NCBI GenBank assembly: GCA_027322565.1
Contig: DAHVRG010000089.1
Coordinates: forward strand, 1-8,476
DNA length: 8,476 nt
Reading direction: 5' to 3'
From: Georgenia sp.
GTDB taxonomy: Bacteria; Actinomycetota; Actinomycetes; Actinomycetales; Actinomycetaceae
Part shown: piece by piece, positions 1 to 5,444 of the stretch
How the letters are laid out: every line of letters begins with the position of its first letter
Position numbering within the stretch: the first letter of the stretch is position 1
Translations under genes and position numbers: made by a program
Notes under the pieces: generated by a model
Told to the model about the DNA's origin: nothing
The model's database searches: none
The model's input: only the letters and a program-made list of their open reading frames with translations

Positions 1-175
1 CGACGCCGTCGTCGCCCGGGAGCTGACCCTCGGGCCGGACTACAACGCGCCGGCCCTGGAGGAGTTCCTCGGCGCCGTCGCCTCCGGCAGCCCGCGGCTC
101 AGCCACGCCCAGCTGCGCACCCCGGTCGTCGTCCTCGACGCAGTGACGCAGGCCCTGGGAAGGACGACGCCGTGA
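1..175 (+). CDS. 3' end of probable Gfo/Idh/MocA-family oxidoreductase (partial)
   Basis: This is an open frame that enters from the left edge (first full codon at base 2) and stops at TGA 173-175, giving 57 residues. The tail contains LTLGPDYNAPALEEFLGAVA, followed by a short SGSPRLSHAQLRTPV stretch and a helix-like VVVLDAVTQAL. This layout (a loop, then a helix with xxxFLxAVxxG, then a second helix with DAVTQAL) is the usual C-terminal end of Gfo/Idh/MocA dehydrogenases. The complete gene downstream ends the same way (LHDFVAAVRGERAPLVTAAQARAAVAFIEAVYES). Its stop overlaps the GTG start of that gene by four bases (GTGA, 172-175), so the two are almost certainly cotranscribed and translationally coupled. 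The NAD(P)-binding half lies outside the window, so the family call rests on the C-terminal pattern and gene context only. A different sugar-related enzyme remains possible. Confidence 0.55.
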   Translation, partial: DAVVARELTLGPDYNAPALEEFLGAVASGSPRLSHAQLRTPVVVLDAVTQALGRTTP

Positions 176-1185
176 CCGACACCCCCGCCTTCGGCGTCAT
201 CGGCCTCGGCGTCATCGGGCGCCAGCACGTCCAGCGGCTCACCACCCCGGGGGCACCGGGCCGGCTGGTGGCCGTCGCCGACCAGCACACCGGGACCGCG
301 GCGGCGGTGGCCGCCGAGTACGGCGCCGAGGCGTGCCCGGGTGCCGCGGCCCTGCTCTCCCGGCCCGACGTCGACGCCGTCGTCGTCGCGGTCCCCTCCG
401 GGCTCCACGCCGAGGTCGCGGTCGCCGCCCTGGACGCGGGCAAGCACGTCCTCCTGGAGAAGCCGATCGAGGTCACCGTCGCCGCCGCCGACGAGATCCT
501 GGCCGCGGAACGCCGTTCCGGGAGGGTGCTCAGCGTGGCCAGCCAGCGCCGTTTCGCCCAGGAGAACCAGTACCTCAAACAGGTGGTGACGGAGGGACGC
601 CTCGGGCGGATCACCAGTGCCACCGTCGAGGTGGCGCTCTGGCGCACCCAGGAGTACTACGACTCCGGGGCCTGGCGAGGTACGTGGGCACTCGACGGTG
701 GCGGCGCGCTGATGAACCAGGGGGTCCACCTCGTCGACCTCGCCCTGTGGCTGCTGGGGGACGTGGCCGAGGTCTACGCGCACACCGGGCTGCTCGCCCA
801 CGAGGGCATCGAGGTGGAGGACACGGTGACGGTCACCGCCCGGCTGCGCAGCGGCGCCCTCATGACGTTCCTCGCCAGCACCTCCGCCTACGGTGACCTG
901 CCGATCCGGATGAGCGTCATGGGCTCCCGCGGCTCCGTCGTCACCGAGTCGGAGCGGATCGTCCGTTTCCACACGACGGCGGAGGAGGCGCTGCCGGCCT
1001 TCGCGCCGGTGGACCAGCAGCTCGCCCAGCTCCACGACTTCGTCGCCGCCGTCCGCGGGGAGCGGGCACCCCTGGTCACGGCAGCCCAGGCCCGGGCCGC
1101 CGTCGCCTTCATCGAGGCGGTCTACGAGTCCGGACGCACCGGGCGGCCCGTCGTGCCGGCACCGGCACCGGCCCCGGTGCGGTAG
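172..1185 (+). CDS. Gfo/Idh/MocA-family NAD(P)-dependent sugar oxidoreductase
   Basis: This predicted cytoplasmic dehydrogenase has 337 aa, normal length for the family, and would oxidise or reduce a sugar, sugar acid or cyclitol with NAD(P). The N-terminal Rossmann fold starts FGVIGLGVIG, with GxGxxG at residues 11-16. The family-typical VAVPSGLHAEVAVAALDAGK segment leads to EKP at 96-98, where Lys97 is the usual catalytic/substrate lysine. The second domain carries YYDSGAWRGTW (162-172) and DGGGALMNQGVHLVD (175-189), with His186 in the usual catalytic position. The YY..G.WRGTW...GGGALMNQ pattern resembles WlbA/BplA-type (UDP-)N-acetyl-aminouronate 3-dehydrogenases, but many catabolic members share it, so I do not assign the substrate. 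The GTG start at 172 is preceded by GGGAAGGA at 157-164 with 7-base spacing and overlaps the upstream stop. The C-terminus ends in a Pro/Ala-rich tail (PVVPAPAPAPVR). The next gene starts 13 bases downstream, consistent with one operon. The family call is firm; the substrate is unknown. Confidence 0.94.
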   Translation: MTDTPAFGVIGLGVIGRQHVQRLTTPGAPGRLVAVADQHTGTAAAVAAEYGAEACPGAAALLSRPDVDAVVVAVPSGLHAEVAVAALDAGKHVLLEKPIEVTVAAADEILAAERRSGRVLSVASQRRFAQENQYLKQVVTEGRLGRITSATVEVALWRTQEYYDSGAWRGTWALDGGGALMNQGVHLVDLALWLLGDVAEVYAHTGLLAHEGIEVEDTVTVTARLRSGALMTFLASTSAYGDLPIRMSVMGSRGSVVTESERIVRFHTTAEEALPAFAPVDQQLAQLHDFVAAVRGERAPLVTAAQARAAVAFIEAVYESGRTGRPVVPAPAPAPVR

Positions 1186-1198
1186 TCCGCGTCGCGTC

Positions 1199-2110
1199 AT
1201 GACGTCCGCCGACCGCGAGCGCCGCTGGTGGTGCGACCGGCTCCACGCCCGTCCCGACCCACGCGGTTCGTGGCGCGTGGGACCGGCCTGTCGCCACGCC
1301 GGTCCCGGCCCCGCGGCGACGGTGCAGGACCTCACGGTCACGTCGTTCGGGACGGACCTCACCGCCGTGCTCCTGCGACCCGACGACGCGACCGGCGCCG
1401 TCGTCGTCGTCCCGTGCTACGAGACCTCGACGGTGCTGGGCAGCCCCGCCGAGCGCACCCGGCACACCGGCCGCACCGCCTGGTCCCAGGCCCACGGGCT
1501 TCATCTCGCCGGGCGCGGGCTCAGTGTGCTCGCCGTCCCGTGGTGGTTCGAGCAGCACGCCGCCGCGGACCCGCGCACCGCCCGTGCCACCGACCTCACC
1601 GAGCGCTACTCCCCCGCGGCCGCGGCCCACGCCGCCCGGCTCCCGGGCACCGCCCTCGGTCGGAGCGTCGCCGACCTCGTGCTCACGCTGACCGCGGTCC
1701 TCGCCGAGGGCCTGGCCACCGCCGGGAGGGTCGGCGTCTTCGGGCACTCCCTCGGCGGCAAGCTCGCCCTCCACCTCGCGGCGCTCGACCCGAGGGTGAC
1801 GGCGGGCGCGGCCCATGAGCCCGGGCTCGGTCTCGCCCACTCCAACTGGCGGGACCCGTGGTACCTCGGCGGACAGCTGCCGGGTGACCGGGACCACGAC
1901 GACCTGTTGGCACTCGTCGCGCCGCGCCCCTTCCTCCTCGCCGGCGGCGGGAGCAGCGACGGCCTCCACAACCACGACCTCGTGGCACGGGCGGCCGCCG
2001 CCTGGACGGACCCGGCCGACCTGGCCGTCCTCTACCACGGGGGCGGGCATCCCCTGCCCGAGCACGTCACCGCGGCAGTCGCCGCCTGGCTGGAGGAGAG
2101 GTTGTCATGA
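1199..2110 (+). CDS. Alpha/beta-hydrolase, acetylxylan-esterase/dienelactone-hydrolase-like esterase
   Basis: This 303-aa serine hydrolase probably removes acetyl or another acyl/alkyl ester from a carbohydrate. The nucleophile elbow is GHSLGGK at residues 182-188 (Ser184). A candidate acid is Asp254 in GGGSSDG, and the catalytic His is probably His284 in GGGHPLPEHV. The stretch after the elbow (LDPRVTAGAAHEPGLGL, then SNWRDPWYLGG) resembles a family of esterases often found in polysaccharide-degradation loci, where the pattern LDPRV...NW.DPWY.G recurs. The N-terminal part (CYETSTVLGSP, PWWFEQ) would form the oxyanion side and cap. There is no signal peptide, so it should act in the cytoplasm on an imported substrate. 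ATG 1199 is used because no in-frame start lies upstream after the preceding stop. Its Shine-Dalgarno is weak, which suggests coupling to the gene 13 bases upstream. Its stop overlaps the next start (ATGA). The substrate is not determinable; a lactonase is an alternative. Confidence 0.92.
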   Translation: MTSADRERRWWCDRLHARPDPRGSWRVGPACRHAGPGPAATVQDLTVTSFGTDLTAVLLRPDDATGAVVVVPCYETSTVLGSPAERTRHTGRTAWSQAHGLHLAGRGLSVLAVPWWFEQHAAADPRTARATDLTERYSPAAAAHAARLPGTALGRSVADLVLTLTAVLAEGLATAGRVGVFGHSLGGKLALHLAALDPRVTAGAAHEPGLGLAHSNWRDPWYLGGQLPGDRDHDDLLALVAPRPFLLAGGGSSDGLHNHDLVARAAAAWTDPADLAVLYHGGGHPLPEHVTAAVAAWLEERLS

Positions 2111-2775
2111 GCCGGACGGTCACCGACCCCCGAGCGCGCGAGCTCGTCCAGGCCGCCGAGCCCCGCACGTGGTCCTTCATCGGGGACAGCGTCACGGCGG
2201 CGAGCTGGCACACCTGGGGTGGCCGCGGCTACCCGGAGCTGTTCCACGAGCGGCTCCGGGAGCTCGGCCGGGTGCGCGACGTCGTCGTCAACGCCGCCGT
2301 CAGCGGGTGGCGGGTGGAGGACCTGGACGGCGACCTCGAGCACGTGTGCCTGCGCCACCACCCGCACGCCGTCGTCATCGGGACGGGGCTCAACGACACG
2401 AAGGGAGGTGCCGACGGCGTCGGCGCGTTCGTCAGCACCTACCGCCGGGTGGTCGAGCGGATCCGCCACACCACCGGGGCGCTGGTGGTCGTGCAGACGC
2501 CGAACGGCACGCTGCCGACAGCCCCGGACCACGTCGTCCGGCACCTGGACCGCTACGTCGAGGCGATCCGCTCCCTCGCCCGGGACGTCGACGCCGTGCT
2601 CGTCGACCACCACTCCGCGTGGGCCGCGACACCGCAGGACTCGACCTTCCACTGGCTGGGGCACGGCTGCCACCCCAACGCCTACGGGCACCGCGCGATG
2701 GCCCGCACGCTGATGCAGGTGCTGGGCGTGTGGGACCCCGGGTCGAGTCGGGCCTGCCGGCTCACCATCCCCTAG
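2107..2775 (+). CDS. SGNH/GDSL-family hydrolase (putative carbohydrate esterase)
   Basis: This 222-aa SGNH hydrolase has no signal peptide and is probably a cytoplasmic esterase or deacetylase. Block I is FIGDSVT (24-30, nucleophile Ser28), block II is NAAVSGW (62-68, oxyanion Gly67) and block III is GTGLND (92-97, oxyanion Asn96). Block V is WLGHGCHPNAYGH (183-195), with catalytic His189. The usual Asp three residues before that His is replaced by His186 (HGCH rather than DxxH), so the acid may come from elsewhere or the enzyme may work as a Ser-His dyad. The start is fixed by a GGAGGAGAGG ribosome site just upstream and by the 4-base ATGA overlap with the esterase gene, so the two hydrolases are made together. 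Two esterases of unrelated fold in tandem suggest a substrate carrying more than one ester, or a stepwise deacylation. The short tail after the last helix (WDPGSSRACRLTIP) shows nothing recognisable. Confidence 0.92.
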   Translation: MSRTVTDPRARELVQAAEPRTWSFIGDSVTAASWHTWGGRGYPELFHERLRELGRVRDVVVNAAVSGWRVEDLDGDLEHVCLRHHPHAVVIGTGLNDTKGGADGVGAFVSTYRRVVERIRHTTGALVVVQTPNGTLPTAPDHVVRHLDRYVEAIRSLARDVDAVLVDHHSAWAATPQDSTFHWLGHGCHPNAYGHRAMARTLMQVLGVWDPGSSRACRLTIP

Positions 2776-2787
2776 GGGAGGCCTCCC
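2769..2787. other. Overlapping short palindromes at the operon end (possible weak terminator)
   Basis: Two perfect palindromes overlap across the SGNH stop codon: CCCCTAGGGG (2769-2778) and GGGAGGCCTCCC (2776-2787). They compete for the same G run. Each lacks a proper loop and no T run follows, so a true intrinsic terminator is doubtful. The position, just after the last gene of the operon and before a new promoter region, is where one would be expected. Confidence 0.25.
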
Positions 2788-2811
2788 GTCGGACGCCGAG
2801 CGGCACTCGAA

Positions 2812-2824
2812 GCAACCGCTTGCA
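2812..2824 (+). promoter_or_regulatory. LacI/GalR-family operator 1 (distal)
   Basis: The sequence GCAACCGCTTGCA has perfect arms GCAA/TTGC around a central NCGN core with a CpG dyad at 2817-2818. This matches the AANCGNTT core bound by LacI/GalR-family sugar repressors (established knowledge of that family). The identical 13-mer recurs 42 bases downstream. It lies in the 134-bp gap before the secreted propeller gene, so that gene is the likely target. No regulator gene is present in the window. Confidence 0.75.
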
Positions 2825-2843
2825 TGCCTCCCAGCGCGCCTCG

Positions 2844-2873
2844 TTGCTGTACCGCAACCGCTTGCAATACGTT
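2844..2873 (+). promoter_or_regulatory. Candidate promoter for the propeller gene
   Basis: A possible -35 TTGCTG (2844-2849) and a -10 TACGTT (2868-2873, fitting the actinobacterial TANNNT) are separated by 18 bases. Operator 2 lies inside the spacer, which would give direct steric repression. GC-rich promoters are poorly defined and other pairings are possible, for example TTGCAT at 2820 as a -35, so this is a tentative placement. Confidence 0.3.
2854..2866 (+). promoter_or_regulatory. LacI/GalR-family operator 2 (proximal)
   Basis: This is an exact second copy of GCAACCGCTTGCA, with the CpG dyad at 2859-2860, 42 bp from that of operator 1. It begins 56 bases before the ATG of the propeller gene. 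A near-mirror element, GTTGC (2843-2847) facing GCAAC (2854-2858), sits between the two copies. The identical sequence and helical spacing support a real cis element rather than chance. Confidence 0.78.
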
Positions 2874-2909
2874 GAGGGCTCCCACGGAACCCACCGACGG
2901 AGGACGACG

Positions 2910-5375
2910 ATGACCTCACCGCCCCTGCGATCCCGACCCCGCCACCGGGCCGGCCCCCTCGTGGCCGCACTTCTCGGCGCGGCACTCCTCCTGGCGCCGG
3001 CCACGGCGGCCGCGGCCACCTCGCCGGCCTCCGGCGAGGAGCCGGTCACCGACCTCGGCGTCGCGATGCAGGCACCCAACGTGCGCCTGTCCGACGTCGG
3101 CACGCTCGCCGACGGCACCCCTGTCGCCTACCTCTTCTCCGACGGCGAGCCGGTGAGCTTCAACGTCGTCGACCTGCGCACCGGTGAGCTGCTCGACAGC
3201 CACGAGATCCCGCCCTACGCCGTCGCCTCGGCGATCGACGTCGCCGACGACGGCACGGTCTACCTCAGTGTGCGCAGCCCGAACGACGGCACGCTGTGGC
3301 GGTACGAGCCGGAGACGGGCGAGCTGGTCGAGATCGCCGACGGGATCGCCGGCGAGCAGATGCTGCGGATGCTCGACATCGACGGCGACACCCTCTACGG
3401 GACCACCTACCCCAACGCCCAGGTCTACGCCCTGGACCTGGAGACCGAGGAGCTCACCGTCTTCGGCTCGGTGAGCGAGAGCGACTACGCCTGGGGGCTG
3501 GAGGCGGACGGGGACACCGTCTGGGTCGGCGCCGGCACCCCTGCCCAGCTGTACCGGCTCGACCCGGCGACCGCCGAGGTCACCCCGGTCGAGCTGCCCG
3601 CCGACGTCGTCGCCGACGGCGGCTTCGTCCAGCGCGTGGAGACCTACGCCGACCTCACCGTGTTCTCCCACCGCGCCGTCGGGGGCGCCACCCTGTCGGT
3701 GCACGACGGCACCGGCTGGCTCGAGCGCGTCCCGGTCGGCGGCATGTGGCTCTACACCGAGCAGAGCGTGGACGGTGCCTTCTACTACCTCGACAGCGGC
3801 GCTCGGCTCCACGCCTACGACGTCGCCTCCCGGACCTCGCGGCCGGTCGACATGAGCGGCAGCGGGGTCGAGGGGGAGACCGCCGGGACGACCCGGATGT
3901 TCCTCGCCGAGCTGGGCACGGACGACTTCCCCGGCACCACGGTCGTGGGCACGCGCACCGACGGCATGGTCTGGCGGTACAACCTGCGGACCGGCGCGGG
4001 CGACGTGCTGGCCACCGAGCCGTTCGGCTCGTCCGTGACGATCATGTCGATCGCCGAGGGCGGTGACGGCCAGGTGTACGTGGGGGCCTACCTCAGCCCC
4101 GGCGTCATGGCCCGCGTCGACCCGGCCACCGGGCAGATCGAGCAGCTCGACGGCCCCGAGCAGGCCGACTCGATCGTCGCCCTCGGGGACCGCACCGTCA
4201 TCGGCACCTACCCGAACGCGGCGTTCTACGCGGCCGAGGCGGACGAGGCGTGGTCCTGGGGCACGAACCCGAGGCACCTGTTCACCCTCGGACGCACCGA
4301 CACCGGACAGGACCGGCCGCGGCACATGGCGGCCGCCGGTGACCTCGTCGCCGCCGGCACCATCCCGAACTACGGGGAGCTCGGCGGGGCGCTCACGCTG
4401 TTCGACCCGGTGACCGGTGGCCACGAGGTGCACCGCGACGTCGTCCCCGGCCAGAGCGTGACCGACCTGGCGTTCCACGAGGGCGTCGTCTACGGCGGCA
4501 CCTCGGTCCACGGCGGCCTGGACTCCACCCCGACCCAGGACACCGCCGAGCTCTTCGTGTGGGACCTGGAGGAGGGCCTGGTGACGAGCGGCCCGGTCGT
4601 CGAGGGCGCCGAGATCGTCCACGCCCTCACCGTCGACGCCACGGGACAGGTCTGGGGCATGACCGACACCGGGGCACTGTTCGCCTACGACACCGGGACG
4701 CACGAGGTGACCCGCACCGTCGACACCGGGATCCGGCACGGCAACGTGTGGGGCACGCAGAGCGAGCTGCAGCTCAACCCGCGCGACGGCCTGGTCTACG
4801 GGAACGCCGGCGGCCGGCTCTTCCGCTTCGACCCCGCGGAGCCGGAGCTGGAGGTCCTGGTCCCCAGCGGGGTGCAGCGGGCCACGGTCGCGGCCGGTGA
4901 CGTCTACTTCACCGACGAGACCAATGTCTACCGGTACGCGCTCGCGGCCGAGCAGCACTGCGACGTCACGGTCACCGGCCCCCACAACGGCCCCCTCCGG
5001 CTCGGTCAGGGCACGACCTGCCTCACCGACGCCACCGTCCGCGGGCCGGTGACCGCGGGCGGCGCCACTGCGCTGGTCGTCACCGGCTCGCGCATCGTGG
5101 GACCGCTGAACGCGGCCGGCTCCCCCCGCGTCACGGTCGTCGACTCGCAGGTGACCGGCCCGGTCCGCGTCGACGGCGCCGGCACGGTCACGCTGAGCGG
5201 CTCCCGGGTCACCGGGCCGGTGCGCATCACCGGCGCGACCGGGGCCGTCGTCGTGAGCGGCAACCACATCACCGGACCCCTCGCGTGCAGCGGCAACGCC
5301 CACGCCCCGGTGGACGACGGAGCACCCAACACGGTGGTCGGGCCCGCATCCGGCCAGTGCGCCGAGCTGGGCTGA
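2910..5375 (+). CDS. Secreted beta-propeller protein with C-terminal beta-helix domain (paralogue A)
   Basis: This 821-aa protein has no family assignment I can name with confidence. An N-terminal Sec signal peptide (basic RSRPRHR, hydrophobic LVAALLGAALLLAP, AxA site near residue 36) predicts export. Residues about 46-677 consist of blade-like units of the form V(Y/W)xGxxxxAxLYxxDxxTG, such as YGTTYPNAQVYALD (163-176), VWVGAGTPAQLYRLD (204-218), VYVGAYLSPGVMARVD (389-404) and VIGTYPNAAFYAA (430-442). I count about 14, which suggests two seven-bladed propellers. Residues 684-817 hold a separate domain of 18-20-residue GP[VL] repeats, starting at 694, 712, 731, 750, 769 and 789, with Cys684, Cys704, Cys793 and Cys817. 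There is no LPXTG motif or C-terminal membrane anchor. The ATG at 2910 is chosen for GGAGGA at 2899-2904 (5-base spacing) and the signal peptide that follows; the frame stays open far upstream but overlaps real genes. Two LacI-type operators lie upstream and a hairpin follows. It may be a lyase, a binding protein or an adhesin; the catalytic role is unproven. Confidence 0.93.
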   Translation: MTSPPLRSRPRHRAGPLVAALLGAALLLAPATAAAATSPASGEEPVTDLGVAMQAPNVRLSDVGTLADGTPVAYLFSDGEPVSFNVVDLRTGELLDSHEIPPYAVASAIDVADDGTVYLSVRSPNDGTLWRYEPETGELVEIADGIAGEQMLRMLDIDGDTLYGTTYPNAQVYALDLETEELTVFGSVSESDYAWGLEADGDTVWVGAGTPAQLYRLDPATAEVTPVELPADVVADGGFVQRVETYADLTVFSHRAVGGATLSVHDGTGWLERVPVGGMWLYTEQSVDGAFYYLDSGARLHAYDVASRTSRPVDMSGSGVEGETAGTTRMFLAELGTDDFPGTTVVGTRTDGMVWRYNLRTGAGDVLATEPFGSSVTIMSIAEGGDGQVYVGAYLSPGVMARVDPATGQIEQLDGPEQADSIVALGDRTVIGTYPNAAFYAAEADEAWSWGTNPRHLFTLGRTDTGQDRPRHMAAAGDLVAAGTIPNYGELGGALTLFDPVTGGHEVHRDVVPGQSVTDLAFHEGVVYGGTSVHGGLDSTPTQDTAELFVWDLEEGLVTSGPVVEGAEIVHALTVDATGQVWGMTDTGALFAYDTGTHEVTRTVDTGIRHGNVWGTQSELQLNPRDGLVYGNAGGRLFRFDPAEPELEVLVPSGVQRATVAAGDVYFTDETNVYRYALAAEQHCDVTVTGPHNGPLRLGQGTTCLTDATVRGPVTAGGATALVVTGSRIVGPLNAAGSPRVTVVDSQVTGPVRVDGAGTVTLSGSRVTGPVRITGATGAVVVSGNHITGPLACSGNAHAPVDDGAPNTVVGPASGQCAELG
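4989..5276 (+). repeat. Coding tandem repeats: about 19-residue GP[VL] beta-helix rungs (paralogue A)
   Basis: Glycine-proline starts recur at residues 694, 712, 731, 750, 769 and 789 (spacings 18, 19, 19, 19, 20). The approximate unit is GPVxxxGxxxVxVxGSxVx. Alternating small/hydrophobic residues with conserved turns indicate a right-handed parallel beta-helix. Cysteines sit before and within the first rung and in and after the last, as if disulfides cap both ends of the coil. DNA identity between units is only moderate, so this is an old protein repeat and not recent tandem amplification. Confidence 0.7.
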
Positions 5376-5383
5376 CACACGAA

Positions 5384-5415
5384 GGCGCCCCCTCCCACAC
5401 CGGGGAGGGGGCGCC
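5384..5415. terminator. Bidirectional hairpin terminator between convergent genes
   Basis: This is a perfect 13-bp inverted repeat, 5384-5396 with 5403-5415, and a 6-base loop ACACCG. Its arms are GGCGCCCCCTCCC and the complement. It fills most of the 69-bp gap between the two convergent stop codons (5375 and 5447). There is no T run on either side, which is common for high-GC actinobacterial terminators. Symmetry and position imply that it serves both transcripts. Confidence 0.85.
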
Positions 5416-5444
5416 CTGCCGTCTGGCCGACGTGGCGGCGAGGT

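Noticed and set aside
40..1362. Minus-strand open frame of about 440 codons opposite the dehydrogenase genes
   Set aside because: It has Arg/Gly/Asp-rich shadow composition, while the opposite strand encodes a clear Gfo/Idh/MocA protein.
1815..2909. Upstream in-frame extension of paralogue A across the esterase and SGNH genes
   Set aside because: The extension translates to Arg/Pro/Ser-rich noise over two well-supported genes. The signal peptide and the GGAGGA site place the start at 2910.
4989..5276. Tandem GP[VL] repeats considered as a DNA-level minisatellite
   Set aside because: The units vary at many codons and match in register with the paralogue, so it is a conserved protein solenoid and not a recent DNA repeat.
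2916..5378. Long minus-strand open frame (about 820 codons) opposite paralogue A
   Set aside because: Its translation is rich in Asp, Gly, Arg and Val with no domain or signal peptide, as expected from the complement of a high-GC gene. The plus-strand protein has a signal peptide, a ribosome site and a full-length paralogue.
5384..5415. Hairpin considered as a recombination or attachment site
   Set aside because: A perfect stem-loop between convergent stops is fully explained as a shared terminator. There is no integrase, duplication or mobile gene nearby.
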